Assembly (NCBI GenBank): GCA_963082975.1
Contig: OY720345.1
Location: forward strand, 78,957,034-79,021,033
Length of the DNA stretch: 64,000 bases
Direction: 5' to 3'
From: Labia minor
Taxonomy: Eukaryota > Arthropoda > Insecta > Dermaptera > Spongiphoridae
The notes beneath the pieces were generated by a model. The model ran no database searches. It saw only the letters and a program-made list of their open reading frames with translations, and was not told where the DNA came from. Position numbers and translations under genes: made by a program. Every line of letters begins with the position of its first letter. The first letter of the stretch is position 1. Of the stretch, positions 46,801 through 58,266 are shown in pieces.

Positions 46801-47334
46801 ATAAATAAAATAATATTAATAAATATATTAAATAATATTTTATTGAAAAAATATTAAAAATTATAAAACTATCTAAAACTTAATTAATAAAAGAACAATG
46901 AATAAATAAATATAGAATAGTAATTTATTAAAAAGTAAACAATAGATAAAAAGAAAAAAAAATAACAAAATCATTATTTTCATTTTTAAATAACGATTCA
47001 CCCGGCGAGTTTCGAACCGACGAAATCCACTCGTTAAAACATCTCTCTAGCCTCTGGACTATATATATTTAGATGAAAAATTGTCATTTTTTTTACTGTC
47101 TTAGCAGTATTTGATGTTTTTTATTTTTTTTTTTTTTTTGAGAGAGATTAATAAATATCTATATATATTTTATTAAAAATAAATATTTTTAATTTTATTT
47201 CGAAATTTATTTTATTTTAAAATATTTTAAATAAAAAAAAATATTAATACAATTTCAGTTAAAAAATAAAAATGGAAGCCAATTTTGACGTTTTCCATAT
47301 ATAATTTTCAATTAAGAAATTAATAATGAAGCTG
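46801..47334. other. AT-rich DNA, probably intronic
   Basis: A short GC-richer scrap at 47000-47065 (TTCACCCGGCGAGTTTCG, CTCTAGCCTCTGGACTAT) resembles part of a tRNA-type pol III sequence, but no cloverleaf can be drawn. Confidence 0.3.
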
Positions 47335-47511
47335 TATGTTTCAAGAGATGTGATCAATAAAACTCAATTTTTCTTTATAAATACTATATCTAGTGTGAAT
47401 TTGAAAAAAATCGTTAGAGCGGTTTTTGAGAACCAATGGTTATAGATAAATAGATATATAGATATATAGATAGATATATACAATTTTAGCTAGCATAATA
47501 AGATAAGATAT
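47335..47511 (-). mobile_element. Helitron-like fragment, 5' end
   Basis: On the - strand it starts TCTTATTATGCTAGC, followed by an ATCTATC microsatellite and the shared block with CTCAAAAACCGCTC and GATCACATCTC. Confidence 0.55.
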
Positions 47512-47854
47512 GAGATTTTATATAATATCGTAAGGAAATGTTTTATTAATAATAATAATAGATTATAAAAAATGGTGATTAATTTAATTCATTTGTATAA
47601 AAGTCTTGTATTTTTAGAGATATTTATATGTTCTACATATGATCAAATTCAAAAGACAATAGTTGAAATTTTAGATTAAAAGTTAAGTTTTTGTTATAAT
47701 ACTCATTTGATTGTTCACTATTCCAATAATTTTTAGAAAGAATATAATGAAAATGAATACTACATATTATTAAAAATTGTATGTCTATTGATTATTTGAG
47801 TGAGATGAAAATTTTCACAAGGCTGTTTGAAGTCTGTTTGAAATCCTACCTTAG

Positions 47855-48180
47855 GTCCAGGCCCCTTTCTTCCAATCTATTCAAAGTTCTTTTTGATGTC
47901 AAAGCTCGGCTGGGACACAGATTGGATTGCCATGGTAAGGACATGTCATGTATTTCGTCCTGAAGGCCATAGACAAACAGTTTGTGCTCTCCAGCACAAT
48001 GGCACAAGACTCAGCGAATATTAATGGAGTTCCTTGGCAAGCTGCGGCTCTTGTTTGAACGGATTCGATGAATTAGCAAACAAAACAAAAATCAACCGAA
48101 AAAGAGAATGGCTTCGAAAAATATCGTCTTCAATTCAATTGGTCTCATTCTAGCCAAAGGTGAATTTCAATTTAAAATTA
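47855..48180. other. Unexplained GC-richer segment with open frames on both strands
   Basis: On the + strand, after a possible acceptor (CCTACCTTAG), one frame reads FFLMSKLGWDTDWIAM, VRTCHVFRPEGHRQTVC, HNGTRLSEY, one stop, then SLASCGSCLNGFDELA and on to about 48160. Another + frame reads KVLFDVKARLGHRLDCH up to a GTAAGG donor at 47936, which would be phase 1. The - strand reads GEHKLFVYGLQDEIHDMSLP up to an AAG-GTAGGA donor. Only one, or none, can be real. Not part of any repeat seen here. A second exon for the gene at 37921, an old pseudogene or a conserved non-coding element are all possible. Confidence 0.3.
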
Positions 48181-48513
48181 AATCAATATTCCTGCGGCGA
48201 TTTTCTTTTATGACTCATGATTAAAGCCACTGTTATATATTTTCCCTCTTATTAAGCTTGATTAATATACAAAACTTGCCGGAGTTTTAAAATATCAATG
48301 AAACGAAAGCAATAAATAAATAAACAAGTCTACTTTTTAACATTTTTTTTTAAAAGAATTTAAATTTATTTTTTAATATATATATATATACTTCATTTTA
48401 ACATATATTTTTATAATTAAGTAAACTTGATATATTAATAAAAATTCCAATGGGTATTTCACTAAAAATACTATAACACTGGAGTATTATATATATATAT
48501 ATATATATATATA
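48181..48513. other. AT-rich DNA ending in an AT microsatellite
   Basis: (AT)n at 48487-48513 is the target of the Helitron that follows. Confidence 0.5.
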
Positions 48514-49007
48514 CTAGGCGAACCCGTTGCAAACGGTGTTTGTAATTTCAGTTTAAACTTAATTTATCGTGGTTTGTAGCAATTAATTAAATTGTTCTTT
48601 GATAACAATATTTTTCGTATACCAATGATCATTTTTTAGTAACAACAGGTTTCTTCTCCTGGATTCACAAATATACTCTGAACGTTTCAATCTTTTCTCA
48701 TTTGGATCCATTTTTTATAAATTTAAATATTTAACGAATATTATTCTATTAAGCAAAGTAATATTAATAATTTATACCAAATTTTGTTTCAAATACTTAC
48801 AAAACAACATAATTTTTAAATATAAAATTATTAAATTTATTCAAATCAGCGTAATAATTTTTTTATTTTTTTTTTTTTATTTGACACTTATTTAATTTAA
48901 AAAAACAAAATTTAAAAAAAATGAAGTTAGTTACAAATTAAATTAATTTTGACAATTTGTAACTAACTTCACATCACATACATACATACGACGGAAATTA
49001 TTATTAA

Positions 49008-49010
<3 letters not shown>
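48514..49010 (-). mobile_element. Non-autonomous Helitron, complete
   Basis: On the - strand it starts TCTTTAATAATAATTTCCG after a host A (49010) and ends with the hairpin CCGTT-TGC-AACGG, then GGTTCGCCTAG and a host T (48514). A TC start, CTAG end, 3' hairpin and A-T insertion are the full set of canonical Helitron marks. Just inside the 5' end is a perfect 18-bp stem-loop (TGAAGTTAGTTACAAATT and its complement). The target is an AT microsatellite, parts of which lie on both sides. 497 bp, no ORF. Confidence 0.75.
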
Positions 49011-49043
<33 letters not shown>

Positions 49044-49088
49044 GATAAACATTAAAGAAACTAAAATTAAATAATATATCTTCTTAAC

Positions 49089-49452
49089 CAGAATTTTTTG
49101 AAGTTGGTACCACACAAACTTATATCAAAAAGTTCAGGGAGCAAAATTACTAATACTAAAATTATTCCATTACTAAAAGTAACTTTACTAGAAGTACCAC
49201 CGTCATGTTATAAGTTACCATAGGTAAGGTGACCAACCGTCCTCAATTAGGGAGGTCAGTCCTCCATTTGTAAGTGTCCTCCTAACTGTCCTGCTTTTTG
49301 ATATCTGTCCCGTTTTTTGAATTATTTAGGACATTTCGCACTCTTTTTCAAAAATTTTTCAATTTGCTTCTAAAAAAAGGTAAAATGTCCTGATTTTGTG
49401 TTTTCAAAATATGGTCATAGGTGGTTTATGTACCACAGTTTGAGAACCTCTG
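49089..49452. mobile_element. hAT-type MITE, copy 2, with nested insertion
   Basis: Starts CAGAATTTTTTGAAGTTGG and ends with complement CAGAGGTTCTCAAACTGTGG; target duplication TTCTTAAC/TTCTAAAC (one mismatch). Relative of 25378-25541. A copy of the family at 682-867 (AGGTGACCAACCGTCC ... AAATATGGTCA) is inserted at about 49232-49418. Confidence 0.65.
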
Positions 49453-50687
49453 TTCTAAACAAAAAAAATTGTACGTTTTGTAAATTTAAAAGAAAAAATA
49501 AATGAAAATTAATTCTCGCTAAATTTTTATTTCTTTATTTTTAATATAAAATGTTTAAAAAACTACAAAAATGTTTTTTTTTATTATATTACATTATAAT
49601 GAATCCTTTACAGCTTTAATCAATTGAATTGAAGAGGAAATTTAAATTTCTAGTTCATGACCGAAATTGTAATTATATTTGGAACTAAAAATTTCATTAA
49701 CCGAATTGACTAAATGTTCTTTTATATAGAACAACTTTTTTATGTTAATACCAGTATAAACAAGTATAGTTATTAAGTAAAATCTTACTCGATAAGAATG
49801 TGTATTAATTACTAAATAAACAATCTAATGAGTGAGGAATTTAGTTAATTTTACTTTTTCCTTTTTTTTTTATTTATGATGTCGATTAAAATGAAGATGA
49901 AATTATTTTGTCTATTTTGGGTATGCGAATCATCTTAATAGACATGAACATAATCTTGACTATTAAAATTGGAATGCGATTATGCCAATTAAACCGATTT
50001 TCCACTCACTTGTATAATTCGATAAAATATCTTATAATTGAATAATTGTCTTCTGAGATTGATATAAGGACTATCTTGAAAAGGAAACAGGTATCATTTT
50101 TTTTTATTTCGATTCTGACAAAAAAAAAATTAAGTTAAATGTTTAAATATCTTTTGTACTAAAAAATTTAAACATATAGTAAATTATTCTAATATATCAA
50201 AATTATCTTATTTAACATATTTTCCTTAATCTAATATAATAAAAAATAATTATTTTGTTAATATAATAATTTTATTTTATAAATTCTAATTTACTAATAT
50301 AAATAATATTTTTAATATCTTTTTCTGACAGGTGGAAAAAAATTAATTTTAAATTTTTTTTATTTATTTTAATCTAATACTTCGGTACGCACGTGTTGAA
50401 ATAATTTATATCTATTTGAAATAATGAACATTTGATTTAAAATATACCTAGTATTTTTTATTGTATTCATATTTATTTATTTATTTAAATATTATACTAA
50501 AATTTACCATCCTTAGTCTGATTTAAAGTTTCTAAAATCATAATCTCTGCTAATCATTAGATATTAAAATATTTATTTAAATACAGATAAGTTAAATCTT
50601 ATTTATTATCAAGAAATCTCAATCCTTTTGTTGTATTATATATAAAGATAAATATTTAAAGATCATAAATATAAGAAATATCTGGTT
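49453..50687. other. AT-rich DNA, probably intronic
   Basis: No coding or repeat family recognised. Confidence 0.4.
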
Positions 50688-51370
50688 CACCGAGCCGCGG
50701 CTCGGTACTTTAAAAAAGTTATTCCTTATGAACTATGAATATTTAAGATTAAGATTAATAATTAAAATAAATAAACGACAAAATATATGAAACAATTTCA
50801 AATAATTTAAAAGAACATAAATTTAAAAAAAAAATAGTCATAAAACATACAGCCCTTAAACGTATTAATGCACCGAAAGACAGAAAAGTATGGTCTGTTG
50901 ATATAACATATTATATATTTCATATATATTTCATAATTTGATTACAAAATATTATTAAAATAAATTTTATTTTGTTTATAATATTTTATATTAAGGCGCC
51001 ATTTTTTTTATTATTAAATTCCTATTTTAAATTAAGCAAAAACAAACAAAGATGATTTTTCCCGAGGTTGAAACCAATACCAATCTATGGTGTGAATTTC
51101 AAAAAAAAATCCTTCGCGAGCTGTAACATAGTAATGCACCGAAAGACAAAAAAGTATGGCCTATGGATATAACATAATATACATTCCGTAATTTGTGATT
51201 ACAATGTATTATTAAAATAAATTCTATTTTATTTATAATATTTTGTATTAAGGTTGCCCGGCAAAAACAAACAAAGATTAGTTTTTCTGAGGCTGAAACC
51301 ACACAATACAGATCGATTTTTCTTTATAAAAATTATCCATGGTGTGAATTTCAAAAATACAAATATATAA
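50688..51370 (-). mobile_element. Helitron-like element with internal duplication
   Basis: The perfect palindrome ACCGAGCCGCGGCTCGGT lies at about 50690-50708. The interior is a dimer: AATGCACCGAAAGACA with the following 230-250 bp occurs at about 50869 and again at 51131. Each unit continues to AAGCAAAAACAAACAAAGAT or its degenerate form and a GGTGTGAATTTCAAAAA block. A single-unit relative lies at 54530-55000. Confidence 0.5.
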
Positions 51371-51714
51371 TGTTTTAATGTTTAAATGAAAATAAAATAT
51401 TTTCTTATTAATTTCCATTATTTTTAATACACTTTATTATCTAATTTTTTTTTGAAATTATAAAATATCATTAATTACAAGAGTGAATTTATTAGAAGTC
51501 ATCACTAATAGAAATTTAAAACAAGAAAATTTGAATTTTTAATCCTTATCCAGTATTCTAGAAAATCTTTTGTTAGCTATAATTTTCCTATTTGGGTGAT
51601 TATTAACCAATCGATATCAGTTTCAATAAATTCATCTAATATATTTGAACCACCTTGGGAGTACCTGTCAGTTTTTATTTCTCCAATTGGAACATATGAT
51701 AAATTTTATTTTTT
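51371..51714. other. AT-rich DNA
   Basis: Nothing recognised. Confidence 0.4.
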
Positions 51715-51970
51715 ATGAAGTGTTGGGGGCGTGTGGCTGTGGAAAGCGTGCTTGGCGACCTCTCCGAGCTTGGAGGAGGAAATTGGACGTGAAACGCGCT
51801 AACGAGGCAGCCAAGCAGGCAAGCAATGCAGAAGTGAGAAAGAGACAGAGCGATTGACTGAATAGTTAGGTGCGAAAGAGATGGCGAAAGGTTGCCACGG
51901 ACAAAGGCTTTTGGCCTCGTCTTGCCTCCAGGTGGATGCAGGTGGATTGCTTCATCTCTCTTAAGGTTAC
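51715..51970. promoter_or_regulatory. GC/CpG-rich island 7
   Basis: A repeat-free GC-rich block with GGGGGCGTGTGGCTGTGG (Sp/KLF-like), GAGATGGCGAAAGG and two closely spaced E-boxes in CAGGTGGATGCAGGTGG. Two + strand frames are open without domain features. Candidate enhancer. Confidence 0.35.
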
Positions 51971-52329
51971 AATCTGCTCTATGGGCTTTTTTCCAAGCTT
52001 TTCAAACTACTTCGTTCTGTCCAGCTGCCTAAAAGAAAATAACATTTTTTTTTATTTTCATATTAAAATAAAAATTAGTTTTCTTTGCTTTTCTTTTCTT
52101 TTCCCAAAAATATATATATATATATATATTCAAAATATAATAAAAATTAAAAATAAGTGATCATTTGTTTTTAAATTTCAAATTCTATATAGTTTATTTT
52201 CTTTATTATTTACTCTTATATATATATAGTAGATCTCTGTTATTAATTAATTCTAATAGGAAATATTTAAATTATTGGATTTATTTTATAATTTATAATC
52301 CAAATCAGAAATTTATTTGTATACATATG
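51971..52329. other. AT-rich DNA
   Basis: AT microsatellite near 52110-52128; nothing coding. Confidence 0.4.
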
Positions 52330-52853
52330 AGGTTGTTTAGAAAGTAATTTCGTTTTTTTTTTGTAAGACTGAAAGAAATTTTTGTATAATCGATTAATAT
52401 TTGCTGGCAAACAATTGATCCAGATAATTTTTAACCTCTTCATTTGAAATAAAAGTTTTACCGTCCAAAAAATCAACTTATGCCTTTATCGTGTCTTTAT
52501 CAGCTTCAGCCGGTCTTCTAGTACGTGGTGCATCTTCGACAACAAAATTGCCCGATCTAAATTTTGCAAACCAGTTCTGACACTAATGTACTGTCAAAAC
52601 ATTTTCTCCATACACATTCGTTAATTTCTTTCTCGATTGAACAGCATTTTTACCTTTTCTATAAGAAAAAAGTAACATATGACGAAATTGCTCTCCTTTT
52701 CAAAAGGGCACCAACCATAAAACTACTGCGTAGATTCAATTTGATTGTTATACCAGCTCTCCAAACATATAATGATTATGCTGTGAAGTTGTGTTCGTAA
52801 AAATATAATTAAATCTTCTGGCAAATAAAACAAAATTACTTTCAGAACAACCT
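52330..52853 (-). mobile_element. Second mariner family, internally deleted
   Basis: Ends AGGTTGTTTAGAAAGTAATT and AGGTTGTTCTGAAAGTAATT (right end complemented) are distinct from the CGAGGT family. About 520 bp; the middle of the transposase gene is gone. Confidence 0.82.
52394..52663 (-). pseudogene. mariner transposase N-terminus fused to C-terminus
   Basis: A single - strand frame holds the helix-turn-helix region (YRKGKNAVQSRKKLTNVYG, QNWFAKFRSGNFVVEDAPR, RRPAEADKDTIKA) and, after two stops, the C-terminal SNEEVKNYLDQLFASKY. The whole catalytic domain is missing. Because both parts keep the same frame, the deletion probably removed a multiple of three bases. Confidence 0.8.
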
Positions 52854-54402
52854 AATAGGTATATTTATACAATTTTTGAAAGTATAAGATTAGATAAATC
52901 AAATATATATTAGTTTTTAAAAGTTAAAATTATGAAGAGTTCAACAAAAACAAGTCTAAAAAAAGATTTTCAACGGAGTCATGCCTTGCAAAAGAGTCTC
53001 TGCCTTCGCAAAATATGTTATTTGAAATGTAAACAGATATATAAATAAAATAAATATAATAATTATTATATACAATATATTTTTAACTACAAATAAATTT
53101 TAATTATATATATTTTATATAAATAATATATAATACAATATTAAACCATTTGGGACCAAATTTTTTAATAATTATAATGATATTTGTATATTTTAAGTGT
53201 CCTTTCGATCTAGTAATTATTTTTCTCAAAAATATTGTATACAATAAATATAATATGGTAAAATATTTCCTTTTAAAGCTCTTAAAAAGTTTGTTCACAT
53301 GAAAAATGAGTTGTTTTTGTCAATCGAAATGCATGACTAGCACAATCATTCTCGGATAAAAAGAAAGAAAAGCTTTTTTTTAATGGTCGTTAAGCCAAGG
53401 AATTCTTCTTCGTAAACTAAGATAATCACTGGAAATGGTAAAATTCCTCGTAGAAGAGATCTTTGGTTGCTTCTGTTTCTTCAAGCAACAAGGATGCCCT
53501 TAACTTCAAATTGAGCATTGGCTACCTACTCGGTCCATGTTTCGCCTGAATGATTCACGCTTTTTTCTTTCTCTTATTATCTGTTGTTGTTTTTTTTTTG
53601 TTTTTTTACATTTATATTTTATTCTATCATTCGTCTCCTATTCCTTCGCTTTAGATTGGTTAACCGCAAAGCAATTCGAAAATAGATATTTCTTTTTTAT
53701 AAATAAAATTACTACAAGAATCGAATAGGAGAACAAAGCATCCTTTGAAATTGGTGAACTCCCTTTAGTCTCCAATATACAAATAATATTATAATTGTAT
53801 GTTTAGAATTAATATTAATTATAATCAACTACGACCCCTGAAGAACCTAGAATGAATATTATCCAAAGAAAATAATTCTAACGAAAATGATAATCGGAAA
53901 TATTGAATTTATATAGTCAGAAAATATTCAGCTCTGAAATTACAATCCATTTTCTTACTTTTTCTATATTAAATGATTATGAATTTATTTGAAAACTTTA
54001 ATAGTTCGATTCTTCTACAATCATTAGACACTATATATATATATATATATATATACAAAATTGCATTTGTAGTAGAAATGCTATGTGTTTGTTGATTGAA
54101 GACGCGTCAAAATGGAATTTCAAATCAATCAAAACACGTTTCTGACGTCAGCCAAACGAGCCGAAAACCGATATCTTTGGATCGGTACAAGTTAAGCCCA
54201 CTAACAAATAACAATCACATTGTAACTTTTTTTTTTTAGAAACTTTCTGTTAAATATTTTGTATAAAATTTATTATATTCCAACTCAATCAATACACTTC
54301 AATTGTGAATAAAAAGATCTAATATATTATGAATTATAAGGAATATAAAATTTGATCTATAAATATAACGGCCGGTCTTGTTTATATTTTTTTTTTGTCT
54401 AA
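52854..54402. other. AT-rich DNA with one GC-richer patch
   Basis: 53390-53540 is of normal complexity (CCTCGTAGAAGAGATCTTTG, TACTCGGTCCATGTTTCGCC) but shows no ORF with good features. A 27-codon ORF at 54112-54195 near a GACGTCA site is weak. AT microsatellite at 54032-54053. Confidence 0.3.
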
Positions 54403-55266
54403 GGGTTGCCAAACTTTTGCTCAACAACCCCTAAATAATTTTTCGAAATCTCCATCGACCCCCATAAAGGTAATTTTCAGGTAATTAAAATAAAACTATC
54501 TATTGACCTTAATATTTAAGCACCTCGTTCATCGAGCCTCGGCTCGGTAATTTAAAAAAAATATTCCTTATGAACTTTAAGATTAAGATTATTATTTAAA
54601 ATAAATAACCGAAAAAATATATTAAACATTTCAAATAATTTAAAAGAATATAAATTAAAAAAAATAGTCATATAACATACAGCTCTTAAACGTACGTATT
54701 AATGCACTGAAAGACAGAAAAGTATGGTCTGTGGATATAACATATTATATATTTCATAATTTGATTACAAAATATTATTAAAATAAATTTTATTTTGTTT
54801 ATAATATTTTGTATTAAGGTTGCCTGGCGCCATTTTTATTTTTATTATTAAAATTCCTATTTTAAATTAAGCAAAAACAAACAAAGATGATTTTTCCCGA
54901 GGTTGAAACCAATACGGATCGATTTTTCTTTATAAAAATTATCTATGGTGTGAATTTCAAAAATACAAATATATATAATTTTTGCTAGTATAATAAGATC
55001 AGAAAGATAAGATAAATCAGAAACAATAAGTAAACTAGCTACAGATTTTTTACTTCTTTTCACCTGAATAAATATATATACATTTATTATTTTATTTTCT
55101 ATAAAGAAAAGGATATTAAGTCAATTATAAAAAAAATTGAAATTTTACATACCCAGTTAAGTATGTGTGATTTGACTATTAAGAACTGTTTTTCCTTCGA
55201 GTCCCATTCGACCCCTTGAGTCAGATCGGCCCCTACTGTTGTTAAATAGACCCCTGGCGATCCCTG
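54403..55266. mobile_element. hAT-like element hosting a Helitron-like insertion
   Basis: Left GGGTTGCCAAACTTTTGC and the right end complemented, CAGGGATCGCCAGGGGTC, are hAT-like ends. Flanks share GTCTAA. The arms (54403-54520 and 55150-55266) are rich in CCCC blocks. Between them lies a copy of the Helitron-like family (54530-55000). Confidence 0.5.
54530..55000 (-). mobile_element. Helitron-like element, single-unit form
   Basis: On the - strand it starts TCTTATTATACTAGC (about 55000) and ends near the hairpin complement of GAGCCTCGGCTCGGT (54538-54552). Shares AAGACAGAAAAGTATGGTCT, GTATTAAGGTTGCCTGGCGC and GATTTTTCCCGAGGTTGAAA with 50688-51370. Confidence 0.55.
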
Positions 55267-55580
55267 GTCTAAAAATGTTAATGTTTTATTATTTGTTAAT
55301 TTTTCTTATTCTATATTAAGACCATTTAATGTCATTTATAATAAAAATGTTCTTCTTTCATTGAAGGCTCTGAACCATGAAATCAACTATTTATAAGTTA
55401 TAAATCATGTAGCCCAGAAGAATTGTAATTACATATTTATGTTCTCGCCCCTTAATATCCAAAAAGTTGAGAAATTCTTGTCTAGAGGAGATTATTTTCA
55501 AAAACGTTTTGCTTACCATTCTATAATAATTTTACTTCTGTTATTGACGATAACTATAACCTTTTCTAACAAAAATACTA

Positions 55581-55617
<37 letters not shown>

Positions 55618-56312
55618 TTATTTATTTAATATTTTCCCAAATGTTAATTATATAAAATATTTTTCCATTTATGGCAAAATAACATTATCGATTCTGATGA
55701 AGTTCATATTTTAAATAATATCCCATAAATTTATTGAAATATTTTATTAAGATTTTTGAAAAAATTTTTCCAGCGGTATAAAAATAAAAGTTCAAGTGTT
55801 AAGGCATATGTCAAACTGTTTACAAATCTACTATCTGAAATGTTCGAAACCACTTCGAATTGAACTAGTCGTTAGTTTTTCTTTCTTTCTTCACTCATTC
55901 TTGTAAAAAAAAAAAACGAAATCTTAAAGCCACCCGTAATATGTCCTTTCTTCAGCATACATACTTTGTAATTTTATTTGAACTTATTTAAACTGATGTT
56001 AAAAACAATTTAAGTTACTCGCTTAATACTGTTTGCAAAGTTTTTTTATTTTTTTTTAAACAAAAGAAATCAAGTGTTTATAGCATTTTAAATATTAGTA
56101 AACATTTTCATTCATTGAATATAGTGTTGTAGGCATATACTAGAAAGTACTTCATTAAAATAACAAAAATACAAAATTTGATTAAATAAAATTTATAATC
56201 TTATTTACTTACCTCACCTTACTACTATCTTATTTAAATCATTATAACATTCCATGACTTTTCATATCTTATGTTATTTTCTGAAAGTTGTATCATAAAT
56301 AAAAATAATAAT
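55267..56312. other. AT-rich DNA
   Basis: AT microsatellite at 55584-55615; nothing coding. Confidence 0.4.
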
Positions 56313-56869
56313 GGTAATTGTTTAATCTAACCGATGTATGATGGATTTTGATAAAACTTTACCAGTAGATTCCTTTTTTTTGATTCCAAACAAACTTTTC
56401 TTAAGCAGTATGTGGCGGTCGCTTCTAATATACGAATTAAAAATTATTAAAGTTTGCATATAAACTAGTTATGAATGACCAGCCATTTAATAATGTCTTA
56501 TTGACTAATTCACTAATTATTCACTAATTTTCTGTTTTTATAAGTTTGGTTTGGATATAAGAAGATTAAACAATACCTCCCTTACTATCGTCGATCGGTA
56601 TATAAAAAATAATTAAATAATTCTCCTATATCCAAACCGAACTTATAAAAACAAAAAATTAGTGAAGCCCTCTGGTAGTCAAATAATAAAACATGGTAGC
56701 TAAATAGAATGAAAATGGATTTATATGCAAACTTTAATAATTGTTATCTTGTAAACTAGAAGGGACCGCCACATACTGCTTAAGGAAAGTTTGTTTTCAA
56801 TCAAAAAAGGAATCTAATGTTAAAGTTTTATCCAAATCCATCATACATCCGTTAGACTAAACAATTACC
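56313..56869. mobile_element. Foldback element, arms about 270 bp
   Basis: It begins GGTAATTGTTTAATCTAAC and ends with the complement GGTAATTGTTTAGTCTAAC. The arms match throughout (GATGTATGATGGATTT, TTAAGCAGTATGTGGCGGTC, GTTTGCATATAAA, TTGGATATA). The centre near 56560-56620 is unpaired. Related copies: 62499-62968 and one arm at 5475-5705. Confidence 0.8.
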
Positions 56870-57089
56870 ATAATAATAATAATAATAATATTAATATTAC
56901 TCCTCTCTTTCATGTTTTAAAAATAAATATATTTTTACTTAAATGGGATTGTTTTTAGCTGATCCCTCTAGAATTTCCTTTGTTATTTGTGTTTTGTTTT
57001 AGTCTCCTTGAATTTTTAAAATAATGGCAAGATCTTCAGGACTAACATGAATTTATATAAATACATAGTTAATTCTCATTTGTATATTC
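56870..57089. other. AT-rich DNA with ATA microsatellite
   Basis: (ATA)n at 56870-56892; nothing else. Confidence 0.5.
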
Positions 57090-57310
57090 AAAGAAGGGTG
57101 TCCCCTATGCCTTTGGTGGTTCTGGAACACGTTTTGGGCGGAGCAGAGAGGGCGACTGAAGCGCTCGAGGCTTTCAGTCCTTTCAGACTCTTGCTTGCTT
57201 GCTCCTGGTAAAACCATAAGAAATTTTAACGAGGCACAAGGGATAGGCACGCACCAACACACACACACACACATGCACACCAATGCATCATCCAAATAGC
57301 CACATAAACA
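57090..57310. promoter_or_regulatory. GC-rich island 8
   Basis: A repeat-free block with ACACGTTTTGGGCGGAGC, GACTGAAGCGCTCGAGG and TTGCTTGCTTGCTCC, followed by an (AC)n run. The short open frames lack protein features. Candidate regulatory element. Confidence 0.3.
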
Positions 57311-57963
57311 TGGCTGTACACTCGGAGGAGAAGATCTCTAGTTATAGTATGGTAATGAGTTTGGAATCCCGCCGGGGCCAGACAACGCATATCCTTTTCT
57401 TTTTCTCTCTCTTGGTCGCTTTCATTTCATTTCCAAGACAACAATCTAACTCTTTCAGTATATATTTCAGGGAAAAATATTCAATATATCACTTTTATCT
57501 TTTTAGTTATTAGTTTGTTTGTTTTTTTTGTCTTTATGTATTTTTAATTAAAAATATATATCTTAATCATTTATTAAATATAAACAAATAATGAGATTTA
57601 ATCATTAATTAATCAACAAAATTAATTAGGGTGTGTATTTACACCAGAAATAATTTTCGAATTTATTATCATTGAATCAGAAAGATGATTATATATATAT
57701 ATTAAATATAAATTCTTAGAGGAAAATATATTTTCATAATATTGATAATTTTTTTTTTTTTCAATTATGGAGATTGATTATATATCTCAAATTATTAATA
57801 TCTCAGTTAGATAAAATCATGAGAAAAAAAATTGTTTCGAGAGATAAAATAGTTTACATTCATTTGGTATCACTTTAGAATTACTGTAAGGGCAATTTGT
57901 TCCAATCAATTGTTTTCAATCACATTTCAAATTTGAATAAGTCATATAGTCGCTATTATGTTC
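57311..57963. other. AT-rich DNA
   Basis: Nothing recognised. Confidence 0.4.
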
Positions 57964-57971
57964 ATCTACTC

Positions 57972-58258
57972 CAGCGGTCAGAGAACCTGGGTAAATTACC
58001 CCAAATGGGGTAAAAATGAAACTTTTTTGAGTAAAAAGTATATATTTTTAATTTGCTATTTTATAAACCTGTTACTATTTTTGCAAATTAAATTTTTAGT
58101 TATTGTTTTGTTTTCAAAATTATCATGGGGGCCTATAATAAAAAAGATGCTAAAAAGAGGCGATTTCGTTTTATTTTTTTTTTCTCTTCACCATGGGGTA
58201 ATATCAACTTACATAAAAATATTTTGGGGTAATGATTAAAAAAGTTCCCCAACCGCTG
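57972..58258. mobile_element. hAT-type MITE (CAGCGGTC ends), copy 2
   Basis: 287 bp, ends CAGCGGTCAGAGAACC and CAGCGGTTGGGGAACTT (complemented). The 8-bp duplication ATCTACTC at 57964-57971 and 58259-58266 is perfect. Inverted relative to the copy at 8534-8837. Confidence 0.9.
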
Positions 58259-58266
58259 ATCTACTC

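Noticed and set aside
47000-47065. tRNA-like scrap (CACCCGGCGAGTTTCGAACC)
   Set aside because: Looks like a complemented B-box and T-arm region, but acceptor and anticodon arms cannot be paired; not called a tRNA.
54112-54195. 27-codon ORF (MEFQINQNTFLTS...) near a GACGTCA site
   Set aside because: Too short, no supported splice sites, and it contains GAGCCGAAAACC/GGATCGGTAC blocks resembling the Helitron-like hairpins.
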